NCBI GenBank assembly: GCA_030340625.1
Contig: JAOPHQ010003127.1
Coordinates: forward strand, 1,412,001-1,476,000
Length of the DNA: 64,000 nucleotides
Source: Merluccius polli
Lineage: Eukaryota; Chordata; Actinopteri; Gadiformes; Merlucciidae
Direction: 5' to 3'
Positions 33,712 to 42,875 of the stretch are shown here, piece by piece; positions within the stretch are counted from its first letter, which is position 1, and every line of letters begins with the position of its first letter. The translations under genes were made by a program, and so were the position numbers. The notes beneath the pieces were generated by a model. That model did no database searches. It had not been told where the DNA came from and saw only the letters and a list, made by a program, of their open reading frames with translations.

Positions 33712-35701
33712 GTGTGCACAATGAATTTATTTATTTATTCATTTATTTAGGAATTGTAAGCTTAACATTAGACTATCAGGCTAATATACATTGTTAAAGT
33801 TTCATATAATCTCACCGATTGCCAGATGCAGCCGATGGCCAAAGCACTGCAGCCGCACCCAGCCGTTCAACCTGGCAGCTTTGACAATGTTTGCGCCATT
33901 GTCCGTGGTGAGGCAGACTTGATGATTGACGGGCAAGTCCCATGCCTTCAGGACTTCGTGCAGGCCCTCTGCAAGGAGCTCTGCTGTATGGTCCTTCGGG
34001 AAAAAGCTCGTCTGTAGGCACGCATTGTTTAACTCCCAGTTGTTGTCAATAAAATGGACGGTAAAGCTGAGATACGGCTCCATCGTCCTACTGGACCAAA
34101 GGTCCGTAGTAGAAGAAAAATAAGTCACATCTTGCAGCCGACGGGCCAACTTTTGCCTCTCTGAGGTGTATAATTCGGGTATTGCCTTCTCTGAGAAGTG
34201 CCTCCGACCAGGCATCTCGTATTTGGGGTCAAGAGTTTTTATCAATTTTCGGAAGCCTGGTTTCTCCACAGTATTTATTGGCATCATATCTTGAGCTATG
34301 AAATTGGTAATGGCATCCGTAATGTCGCTCCATCTCTGAGATGTTTTCTCATACGGAGTGGTTTTTGAAAACGATGCCGCTAAGGTCATTTGACGGGCTG
34401 CTGGTGGAGGGGTTTTTGCAGGTGTACATGATGTTCTTAATGTAACAGACTCTTCGTACTGTACCGGGTTGGTTTTTAGGTGATGGAACATATTTGTGGT
34501 GCTGCTAACTTTCGTAAGCACTGTTTTTTTGCACACTTTGCAAATCGGTTTAACTTGCTCCACGTCCTCCTCCCGATATCCGAAGAACCTCCATATCACG
34601 GATCCTTTATTAGTTCTTTTAGGAACAAGCTGTTCTTCCATCTTTAACTCGTGGTTCGCGTGGGTCGCACTGTCTACGCCGGTGTTTTTCCTTCCCTTTC
34701 GGAACTACATGTCGTGCGGGATTGATTGGTGAGTGTGTGACGTGTCACGCAAGTGTTTTTTTTTTTTTTAACCCCTCAGTCACTCACGGTACTGCGTGAG
34801 GGAGAGGGAGAAAGCTACCGGAGAATGTTTTAAACACGAAACCAGGGCAAATCTCGGCTGCCGCTTGAAATAAACGTACGACAATAAAATACTCGATACA
34901 TACGATATACTAATTTTATATATCTCACAAATCTATTTCGGAGATATATCGATATATCGCACAGCCCTAATTTGGATGATATCCTGATCTTCTCCCCAGA
35001 TCAAGATTCTTGGTCATGTCCGCCAGGTTCTCCAGTGCCTGCTGGAGAACAGCTTTATGTGAAAGCAGAAAAAAGTGAATTTCATGCCGACTCTGTGTCA
35101 TTCCTGGGCTTCATCATAGCCCCTGGGCAGATACAAATGGACCCGGCTAAAGTTAGCGCTGTGGCTCAGTGGCCTACACCTGATAACCGCAAGAAGGTCC
35201 AGCAGTTTCTGGGCTTTGCTAACTTCCACAGGCGGTTTATCAGAAACTTCAGCGCAATAGCTTCTCCTCTCCATGCTCTCACCTCTCCTCAGGCTCCGTT
35301 CCTGTGGTCTCCTCAAGCCAAGGAGGCCTTCACCCGACTCAAGGAGATGTTCACCACTGCTCCCATTCTCATGGTTCCTGACCCCAGTCGGCAGTTTGTG
35401 GTGGAGGTGGATGCCTCCAACGAAGGAGTAGGGGCTGTTCTCTTGCAGCGCTCTGCCAAGGATCACAAGCTGCATCCTTGTGCCTTCCTGTCCAGGAAGC
35501 TTTCACCAGCAGAACAAAACTATGATGTCGGTAATCGTGAGCTACTTGCCATTAAGATGGCATTGGAAGAGTGGAGACATTGGTTAGAGGGGGCTCAACT
35601 TCCATTTGTGGTCTGGACAGATCATAAAAACCTTAAGTATATTCGCAAGGCCAAGCATTTGAACTCCTGCCAAGCCAGATGGACTCTGTTTTTTAACCGT
35701 T

Positions 35702-36705
35702 TTGACCCTAACCCAAGGTAACACCACTGTTCTAACAGTGGTGGACAGATTCTCTAAGATGACTCATTTTATTGCCTTGCCTAAACTGCCGTCTGCCAAA
35801 GAGATGGCAGAAATCATGTTGAATAATGTGTTTCGTATCCATGGTTTTCCTAAAGACATTGTGTCAGACCGGGGGCCCCAATTCATCTCGCAGTTCTGGA
35901 AGGAATTCTGCAGTTTGATCGGTGCCACCGTCAGCCTCACGTCCGGATACCACCCTGAGTCCAACGGACAAACAGAGCGGCTCAACCAGGAACTAGACTT
36001 GTCTCCAGTGCCTGGTATCCCAGAACCCATTGTCCTGGAGCAAGCACCTGACTTTCAGTGTGTCAGTGTGTCTTTGGCTACCAACCTCCCTTGTTCTCGG
36101 AGACAGAGAAAGAGGTCACTGTTCCGTCTGCCCATGCCATGGTCCGGCGTTGCCACCGCATCTGGGCAGCTGCTCGGAGGGCCCTCCTGCGTAGTGCGGA
36201 TCGCATGAAGAAGGCTGCAGATCGGAGACGCCGACCAGCTCCTGCATATCAGCCGGGCCAGAAAGTCTGGCTCTCTACACGAGACTTGCCACTCCATGTC
36301 ATCTCCCGGAATTTGGCTCCCAGGTTTGTGGGTCCATTTCCAGTGTCCAAAGTGGTTAATTCTGTCTCTGTCCATCTGCGCCTTCCCAGGTCCCTGAGGG
36401 TGCATCCTACTTTTCACGTTGGCAAGCTCAAACCTGTTAAGGAGAGTCCCATGGTTCCCGCAGCCGCACCCCCTCCACCCCCCGAATGGTTGACGGTGGT
36501 CCGGCCTTCTCAGTTAAGAGACTCTTAGCAGTTCGTAGCCGGGGAAGAGGACGCCAGTATCTGGTGGACTGGGAGGTCTATGACCCAGAAGAATGCTCGT
36601 GGGTACGCTCAAGTTTTATTATGGACCCAGCCCTCATTAGAGACTTCCATGATCGTCATCCTCAGGTTCCTGGTCCGTCAGGAGCCATCCCTAGAGGGGG
36701 TGTAC
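35702..36705 (+). pseudogene. Gypsy integrase core (partial) and chromodomain
   Basis: The first frame reads LTVVDRFSKMTHFIALPKLP, SDRGPQFISQFWKEF (second catalytic Asp) and ESNGQTERLNQELD (Glu). The zinc-binding HHCC domain and the segment with the first catalytic Asp (normally DFVTGLP just upstream) are deleted at about 35712. A frame break and short deletion near 36000-36060 lead to a second frame with VFGYQPPLFSETE, QKVWLSTRDLPL (GPY/F module) and HPTFHVGKLKPV. A third frame (36495-36690) holds FSVKRLLAVRSRGRGRQYLV and DWEVYDPEECSWV, a chromodomain, which in chromoviruses targets integration to marked chromatin. Confidence 0.88.
36692..36705 (+). promoter_or_regulatory. Polypurine tract of the chromovirus
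   Basis: The run 'agagggggtgtac' lies directly before the TGTCA start of the LTR, the position expected for the plus-strand primer. Confidence 0.6.
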
Positions 36706-37157
36706 TGTCATGTCCAAGAAAAGTGTCACGTTAATTTATTCAGTGTTGTCTCGTGTCTATGTTGTCTTGTGATTTCCTGTTTTATTTTGGTTCCACTTCC
36801 TATCTGTGTTTTTAGTTTTACTTTCCCCCTTTGTCTGTTTCCCCGCCTTTAGAATTACCTGTCTCCGCCCTGATTGTTTCCACCTGTGTCCTTACCTTGT
36901 GTGTATATATAGTCTGTGTCTCCCTTCGTCCTGTGCCAGTTCGTCTTGTCTTATGTCAGAGAACCAGCGCTTTGTCCATTGACAGGTCTTGTTGTTTTGA
37001 TACTTTGTTCAAGAGTGATTTTCTGTTTGCTTCCTTTTTTCATAGCCTAGCCTCGCAAGAGTGATTTTTATTTTGTTTTGTTTACTAAACCTTTATTTTG
37101 ATACTTTGGTCTGTGGAGTTGTGCATTTGGGTTCAGGTCCATAGTTTGGTCGTGACA
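36706..37157 (+). repeat. 3' LTR of the chromovirus
   Basis: 452 bp, starts TGTCATGTCC and ends TCGTGACA, with 'tgtgtatatatagtc' (TATA-like) near 36900. The partner 5' LTR is missing. No flanking duplication can be checked. Confidence 0.75.
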
Positions 37158-37261
37158 AAGACAAGAGCTTTAAACTAGTTACCTGTAGTTGTTTTGACCT
37201 TTTGTGTGTAAATGCTAAGAATCCATTTTAAGCTGAATCATAAAAAACAAAGAGGACATTT

Positions 37262-38510
37262 ATTTTTTTCAGCAATATTCAATGCAAATGAGTGGGTGGG
37301 ACAAAGTCCACCATTGGATAAAAGGTGCACGTCTCTGTTGGTGCAAATGATCCCCGGAGATACACGGGAAGAAGCAGAACACAGCATCATATCCGCATAG
37401 GAAGACAATGGCAAAATCCATTGCGCAGCTGCTGAGACAGCTGATGGCTTAGAACAGTGTTTCCCAAACTTTTCTTCTGGGGACCCACTTTTTGAAAATG
37501 ACAAACCACCGCGACCCAATTCACGTTATGGCATCGCGAGAAGAGCATAATTGCACATAAATGTACGTTCCTGAACCTTATCACTGCCATTTCCCCATCA
37601 CTTTATGCTAGGAATATTGTATTATAGACCTATTGAATGGATGAACCACACATTTCAAAGAGACATTTCTTTAATAACTTCATGTTTTGCACTTATTATT
37701 GATTAATGCATTTAAGTGAGTTAACAGGCTCATCTTTTAATGAGTAAACCAATATTGGCCTACACATTTCAAATATAACTTTATAAATTACATCAAACAA
37801 ATGCATTTAGTTTAACAGGCTCTCCTTTTTTTCATATCATTAGTACAACAACCATAATTTATTCTATAGCAACCTTTTATATTAGATTCATCATATAATA
37901 ATTATCCGAGCACATTTAATATCAAAAACAGGCTCATTTATTTTTATTGACTCGACAATTTTTGAAATACGTTTGGTATGGATGTGAGCCCGCGAGATTT
38001 AGGCTGAACGTGAGAGGGCAGCAGCAGCTTAATGCCAATGGGTAGAAACGGCAACACCCCCATGTGGACAAAGTATGTACTGCAGATGAAAATAATCTTA
38101 AGATTTTGCAGAGGTATTTGGCGACCCAATTAAAATCCTGTGCGACCCACCTGTGGGTCCCGACCCAGGCTTTGGGAAACACTGGCTTAGAAGAGCAACA
38201 GCAGCAGCAGGTTACACTAGTGCTCCCTCCTGCTGTCCCTCCTGCGTCATGTAGTCCACCCAATCCCCCTGCGCCAGATCGCTTGACACGTGCTCTATAA
38301 ATAAATATATTATTCTATTATTATTTGTATTAGTATTATTAGTACTACTACGACTGCTAGTACACACAAGTTAGTACGACGCTTGCTAAGTTACAACGTA
38401 CAGATCCACAAGTGATGAGGATGTAATGTGAAGAGTGATACTGATTTTCATGTTCAGCCTGTTATTCAATGGGTGGACTTTGTCCCGCCCACTCATTTGC
38501 ATTTGAATGT
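37262..38510. mobile_element. Inverted-repeat element split by a hAT MITE
   Basis: The block 'ttcaatgcaaatgagtggg' and its neighbours (about 37272-37322) reappear inverted at about 38462-38510 with few differences, over about 45 bp. Without the 730-bp hAT insertion plus its duplication, the unit is about 510 bp. Its own target duplication was not identified. No coding sequence. Confidence 0.55.
37455..38184. mobile_element. hAT-type MITE, 730 bp
   Basis: Ends 'cagtgtttcccaaac' and 'tttgggaaacactg' are inverse. The 8-bp duplication GCTTAGAA is at 37447-37454 and 38185-38192. Both ends contain 'gcgacccaatt' blocks. No gene. Confidence 0.95.
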
Positions 38511-38995
38511 TGTCCACTTTAAAGTGGGCATGTTTTGAAAATTGATTGTATTTTCCTTTTATTTATGAGTCAAATAATGCCGTTAATATTATGAAAAATA
38601 AAAAGCATTTGTGCTACTGCATTTACATTTTTGACTATTAATTTGCATTTGAATATTGTCCACTTTATTGCGGTGGCATTTGGCAAATTGGATGATTGCA
38701 TTTATAGCTTCTTAAAAAGCATTAGTGCTATTGTATTTTATTTTCAACATTGCATTTTCATTTGATGACTGTCCTAAAAATGCTTTCATATGAACAAACG
38801 TCGCTATGTGGTTGTTATATTCCTCCAACGTCAGAATTAAGGGTGTCCTTCATTGTGAATCGGAACCGGCTGCAGCAGCGGAGTCACCGCATTCTGTCTG
38901 TATAGCTACTTAAATGTACTAACACAAATCGACCACACGTAATCTATAATATGGTCACACTGAAGTTAAATGGGTTCATTAAATGCTTCCACTTC
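38511..38995. other. AT-rich stretch with two degenerate direct repeats
   Basis: 'atttgcatttgaatgttgtc' at about 38496 recurs as 'atttgcatttgaatattgtc' at 38641, each followed by related AT-rich sequence. No gene. Confidence 0.5.
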
Positions 38996-39880
38996 GTTTG
39001 TGTTAAGAAACGGGACGAGTGGACCCAAACGCTGAACACAGGGAGGCGGAGACGGGATGAAAGACAGGGAATTTATTAAATAAAAGGCAATGGCAAACGG
39101 TCAGGCTAGGCCGGCGGTAATCGGGCAGGCGGGGTTTCGGCAACAGGCGGGTAGTCAGGCAGGCGATGGATCGGCAACAGGCGGGTAGTCAGGCAGGCGA
39201 TGAGTCGGCAACAGGCGGGTAGTCCGGCAGGCGATGGGTCGGCAACAGGCGGGTAGTCCGGCAGGCGATGGGTCGGCAACAGGCGTGTAGTCCGGCAGGC
39301 GATGGGTCGGCAACAGGCGGGTAGTCCGGCAGGCGATGGGTCGGCAACAGGCGGGTAGTCCGGCAGGCGATGGGTCGGCAACAGGCGGGTAGTCCGGCAG
39401 GCGATGGGTCGGCAACAGGCGGGTAGTCCGGCAGGCGATGGGTCGGCAACAGGCGGGTAGTCCGGCAGGGGATGGGTCGGCAACAGGCGGGTAGTCCGGC
39501 AGGGGATGGGTCGGCAACAGGCGGGTAGTCTGGCAGGGTCGGCAACAGGCGGGTAGTCTGGCAGGGTTCGGCAACAGGGTTCAGCAACAGGCGGGTAGTC
39601 AGGCAGGCAGGGTTCGGCAACAGGGTCCAGCAACAGGCGGATAGTCAGGCAGGCAGGCAGGCAGGCAGGGTCCAGCAACAGACGGGTAATCGGATCACTG
39701 GAACGAGGTTGGGTAAACCAAAGCACGAACTGGCATCGGCTGGTTGGAGATCCCCGGCTTAAATAGGGCATGGTGATTGCCGATTACATACAGGTGTGTT
39801 GGGGGAATGATGATTAGTGGCGACAATCGGCCACTAGATGGGGGTGTTGGACCGTGTAGCAGGACGTGGTGTACATTTTG
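38996..39880 (-). repeat. LTR-like unit containing a minisatellite
   Basis: On the minus strand there is 'ctatttaagccgggg' (TATA-like, about 39755-39770), then the minisatellite, then 'tttaataaattccctg' (poly(A)-like, about 39070) and an end in TTAACA near 39003. This layout suggests an LTR whose transcribed part has expanded by repeat growth. No second copy is present. Confidence 0.4.
39137..39690. repeat. 34-bp minisatellite
   Basis: About 12 well-kept units of 34 bp ('tcggcaacaggcgggtagtc' + 'cggcaggcgatggg') run from 39137 to about 39540, followed by shortened and mutated units. Because 34 is not a multiple of three, all three minus frames stay open with rotating Pro/Cys/Arg-rich peptides. 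These are not genes. Confidence 0.97.
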
Positions 39881-40076
39881 ACCATATTGTAATGTGATGT
39901 TATGTCTTCCTAGCCCCATCTGGTACTAGCCCCATCTACTCTAGCCATTGAGATGCTTATCTCAGGAAATAGTTCCATTTTACTCCATATGAAATGGTTC
40001 TAACCTGTAACTTAAAAACGTTATGTCACTTTTGGGTGTGTAGTCTTTTTATGTATTTTCACAGTCTGACACTTCA

Positions 40077-40315
40077 ACAGTTTTATGACAAACTGCGACT
40101 TTCTTGACTTGCAAAATGATCTTCCAAATTGACCAACGTGTAATTCATGGCACAATTTTAAATGGGATCAAAAAATGATTTGTCTCTTGCCATTGCAAGA
40201 GACATGTAGGCCTACTATAGTCAACAAGTCAACAAATAATGTTTTTATCCTGTTGGAATTGTCAATTTAAAAAGATAATTTTGGAAGTCAAGAAAGGCGC
40301 AGTTTGTAGTAAAAC
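40077..40315. mobile_element. Small fold-back MITE, about 240 bp
   Basis: The left arm ('caaactgcgactttcttgac', 40091 on) and right arm ('gtcaagaaaggcgcagtttg', about 40288-40307) are inverse over about 55 bp with several mismatches. No target duplication fixed and no gene inside. 39881-40076 and 40316-40474 hold nothing recognised. Confidence 0.5.
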
Positions 40316-40474
40316 AGTAAAGTATAGTATAAAGTATAGTTTTATGTGAAACCACCAGAAAGGGAGGGACTTAGGCCTGCTATAGGGCGGGATAAATCGG
40401 AGTCGGTGGCCATGTTTGTTTCCATCTAGGATTTACATACATTATCGGGTGTAGCGCTTTAAAAGTATCAATTG

Positions 40475-41340
40475 TAGGGATGTCACGATGCTAGACATTT
40501 AGTAGTCGGTACCAATACCAGTAAAATTCCACGATTCTCGATACTCAATTCGATACCACGGTAAAAATAAAACAATAAATCCCATGTACTTCAACGTACA
40601 CTCCTTTATTAAAAACATTTGAACATTACAAAATACAACCGTGTCATGTAGCTTTAAAGTTATAAATAACAATAAACCACTATTAACATTACAAAAAACA
40701 ACAATGGCATGTAGCCTTCAAGTAAATAAAAATAAAGAAACAACAATTAACATTACAAAAAAGAACAGTGGCATATAGCCTTCAAGTATTTAAAACAAAC
40801 AATACTGTGCTTAATTACAAACAATCAACTTTCTATGATGGCACAACATTACGTTACATTTTGATGACAGATTGACACAGAGTGAACGGTAAGGACAGTA
40901 GCCTAGTATCCTTTTGTTTAGCATTTAGCCATTGTAGATGTCGCTTGCAACATAGTTGGCTACACAGCAATGCCGGTTGTCTCAAACAAAAATAATGGTA
41001 ACATGTATTTCAGGATAAGGATAATCAAGATAACACTTTGGATACGTTGTTAATGTAACATTAACATGACGTGAAACTCAATCACCTTGAATTCTTTGAA
41101 TACATCTGGATGTCTGTCTTTGAGGTGCTTCGCTAAGTTGGTGTTTCCGACTTTTGTTTGAAAAGCTCAATGGCACCGTTTGCGTTTTGGTTTTTGCGAA
41201 TCTATTACTTATCCCTGATCATCCGCCTCAAACGCAAAGTACTTCCATACACAGCTCTTACTATTTTTTTTTTCGACGAGTCGCTGCAGCTGCAGTTGTC
41301 ATCTTCCGTGTTCCTCTGGCATTTAACGGCAGACTACAAC
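40475..41340 (-). mobile_element. Truncated hAT-type element with BED-finger fragment
   Basis: The left end 'tagggatgtcacgatg' at 40475 looks like a hAT terminal repeat; the inverse end was not found. Three degenerate units of about 65 bp ('aacattacaaaa...catgtagcc') lie at 40620-40800. On the minus strand about 41160-41070 reads KVGNTNLAKHLKDRHPDVF, the second half of a BED zinc finger, as at the N-terminus of hAT transposases. The upstream half is out of frame. Only this fragment of the transposase is left. Confidence 0.55.
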
Positions 41341-41345
41341 ACTCG

Positions 41346-41443
41346 TAGGTGTATATGCTGTACACTAGGTGTATATGCTGTACACTAGATGTATATGCTG
41401 TGCACTAGGTGTATATGCTGTACACTAGATGTATATGCTGTGC
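41346..41443. repeat. 20-bp tandem repeat, five units
   Basis: 'taggtgtatatgctgtacac' repeats five times with 1-2 changes per unit. Confidence 0.95.
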
Positions 41444-41444
41444 C

Positions 41445-41740
41445 TGTCACGTGCAGAGGAATTGAATCCCTGTATTGTTTTCTGGGGGGGTGCTGAGCAC
41501 GTGATTCTGGACAGGGCTGCCACATACGCTACTTACTTGTTGTTGATTCTGGATATCTATATCTATATCTCAACGACCTGAATAAAGCAGAAGCATTGTG
41601 ATTTCAAACAGTAACCACTGTGTCGGCTCACTTTGATTTCTCGGACGTCCATAAGCTTCCAGGTTCGAAAAAAGTTAGATGACTCCATCCCAATAGATAA
41701 CAGAGAAAAAGAACACAACAATTGGTGTCAGAAATGGGAT
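41445..41740 (+). repeat. LTR with tRNA-Leu-type primer binding site
   Basis: 276 bp from TGTCACGTGC to CACAACA, with 'ctgaataaagcag' as poly(A) signal near 41580. Two bases after the LTR, 41723-41740 reads 'tggtgtcagaaatgggat', which fits the 3' end of tRNA-Leu with one mismatch (from memory). This is therefore a 5' LTR plus primer site whose internal region has been lost within about 100 bp. Confidence 0.6.
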
Positions 41741-41845
41741 ACCGGACTGAGGTAAGTCATTATTCCCTCTACTTCAGAGGAACTGACTGCTTTGCTCCAG
41801 TATTCCGAAATTAGGCGTTGATGTAACTGTTGTAAATAGGCTTAA

Positions 41846-42414
41846 AGGTCTCATCTCATCGTTTTTTCATTAATTTTGCGGTGGTCTCTAGTGTTAATAA
41901 ATACCCTCAGTACCGGTTTTGGTTAAAAAAATGCTCTGCCGCGCCTGTTTCATGCTGTTTTAGTTTGGTGGGGGAGGTGGGGGGGGCGAACGACACGATT
42001 TCGCCTCTCATCATGAATATGCATGACATGCTAATGAACTCGCCTCTGGTTGGCTAACAGCACTCTGACGCTACCTCCAGTGCGCAGTGAGGATTTTTCC
42101 GCTCCATATTCAACTAGTGCGAGACGAGTCGAGAATCGCGACTGTGCTGTTGCACAGTCCTGCTACTTCCTGACTTTCGGTGGGCGGTAGCGGAGGCGAG
42201 GCCATGAATACTAATTCACGGACTGACGTCAATCCGTGGGGCTTTTCTCATCCGCTGATTTTTCTCAGTGTTTTTTTCTCTGTTCTTTCATTGCCAAATA
42301 CAGGCAATGGGGGTAGAAGAACGTTTTCACGCGCAGCACGCACATGCAACTCGGTGAGACCTATAGTATTTCAACAAAAACAAGTATTAAACTGTTTCTC
42401 GCGGAATGAGACCT
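41846..42414. mobile_element. TTAA-inserting MITE, 569 bp (Kolobok-like)
   Basis: It begins 'aggtctcat', ends 'atgagacct', and is flanked by TTAA (41842-41845, 42415-42418). The terminal repeat is short. The interior matches the start of this window. TTAA fits Kolobok or piggyBac; without a gene the superfamily remains open. Confidence 0.75.
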
Positions 42415-42418
42415 TTAA

Positions 42419-42754
42419 ACCAGATGTCTGGGGTCTTGTGGTGTGAGGAACACAGTAATCATAATTCTGAACGAACAATGTTCAATCGGAGTATGTTGGG
42501 ATAGGGATGTTCAACATTACTGTTGAAGTTGCTGATAGGTTCCCGTGACCACGGAGCTCAGCACTCTGTAGTCTATCATTTGCGCACCGATAGTAATATC
42601 GAGAAATGGGTGGGCCTAAATCAGACTGAGGATCTCATAGCTCTGCACTTTGTAGTCTATCATTTGTAAACGATTGTAAAAAATCAAAAAATGGACTAAG
42701 TAAGACTGAGGATGTCAGATTTCGGTTAGTTTTATCACTCAGAATTCGGGTTTT
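42419..42754. other. Non-coding stretch with an imperfect tandem duplication
   Basis: Two units of about 100 bp share 'tgtagtctatcatttg' (42568 and 42651) and 'agactgaggat'. No gene. Confidence 0.5.
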
Positions 42755-42875
42755 CAGAAGTCCAGGGGTCAACCAGCGCTGGGGACTCTTTTCAAGAGTT
42801 CAGGGAAATTCCCCCCTCACCAAACTGAGGAAGTGGAACCCGCCCTAAAGGACCCTGCGGAAGTGCAGTAGTTAT

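Larger units (their letters stand above)
31965..34641 (-). pseudogene. hAT transposase (ZBED1-like), interrupted
   Basis: The first exon (34641 to about 33811) starts MEEQLVPKRTNKGSVIWRFF, a BED zinc finger with the CKVC pair and FHHL. The finger's last His seems lost (LKTNPVQY, where relatives have N-H-P). It continues with FSSTTDLWSS (first catalytic Asp), DNGANIVKAARL and CFGHRLHLAIG and ends at a donor (gtgag). The second exon (33349 to about 32983) has ARIDRAVGVCKKVVSSFSFS, SPTRWGSRQHMI and LVEFTDALSGEGYVTVSFVK. The solo LTR enters after KPVL. The remainder (LHLFHSNILAVQEGD, then PRFKTAYI) leads to the hATC dimerisation domain at 32213-31965 (KKYLCVQATSSPSERVFS). A frameshift lies near 32345. 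Not functional. Confidence 0.88.
31416..34969 (-). mobile_element. hAT transposon, 3.55 kb
   Basis: Ends are 16-bp exact inverse repeats 'tagggctgtgcgatat', with the 8-bp duplication ATTTGGAT at 31408-31415 and 34970-34977. A ZBED1-like transposase runs on the minus strand. Within it are a solo LTR (32586-32978), a 181-bp MITE (33531-33711) and GA-repeat tandem units near the left end. Confidence 0.95.
31126..35720 (+). pseudogene. Gypsy reverse transcriptase and RNase H, split by hAT insertion
   Basis: The part before the hAT element (31126-31415) reads IKNRYPLPLMSSAFEQLQ, FTKLDLRNAYHLVRI and LVMPFGLTNATAVFQ and ends in FVYLD. The part after it (34970-35715) starts with the rest of the YLDD box, DDILIFSPD, and continues with SFLGFIIAPGQIQMDPAKV, QQFLGFANFHRRFIRNFS (thumb) and RNase H (EVDASNEGVGAVL, NRELLAIKMALEEWRHWL, VVWTDHKNLKYI). 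Each piece is open over long distances, so before the hAT insertion this region was fairly young. A deletion after FNRF joins it to the integrase. Confidence 0.92.
28336..37157 (+). mobile_element. Ty3/gypsy chromodomain retrotransposon, 5'-truncated, with nested insertions
   Basis: The order gag, CCHC knuckle, protease, reverse transcriptase, RNase H, integrase, chromodomain and 3' LTR is that of a vertebrate chromovirus. The 5' LTR and start of gag are missing. Insertions identified by target duplications are a solo LTR (28596-28997), a hAT MITE (30542-31124) and a hAT transposon (31416-34969). Without them the element would be about 4.3 kb. Frameshifts and two internal deletions mean it is not active. 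Confidence 0.9.

Noticed and set aside
39106..39771. Long Pro/Cys/Arg-rich open frames on the minus strand (130-220 codons in three frames)
   Set aside because: They are translations of a 34-bp minisatellite. The same peptide rotates through all frames.
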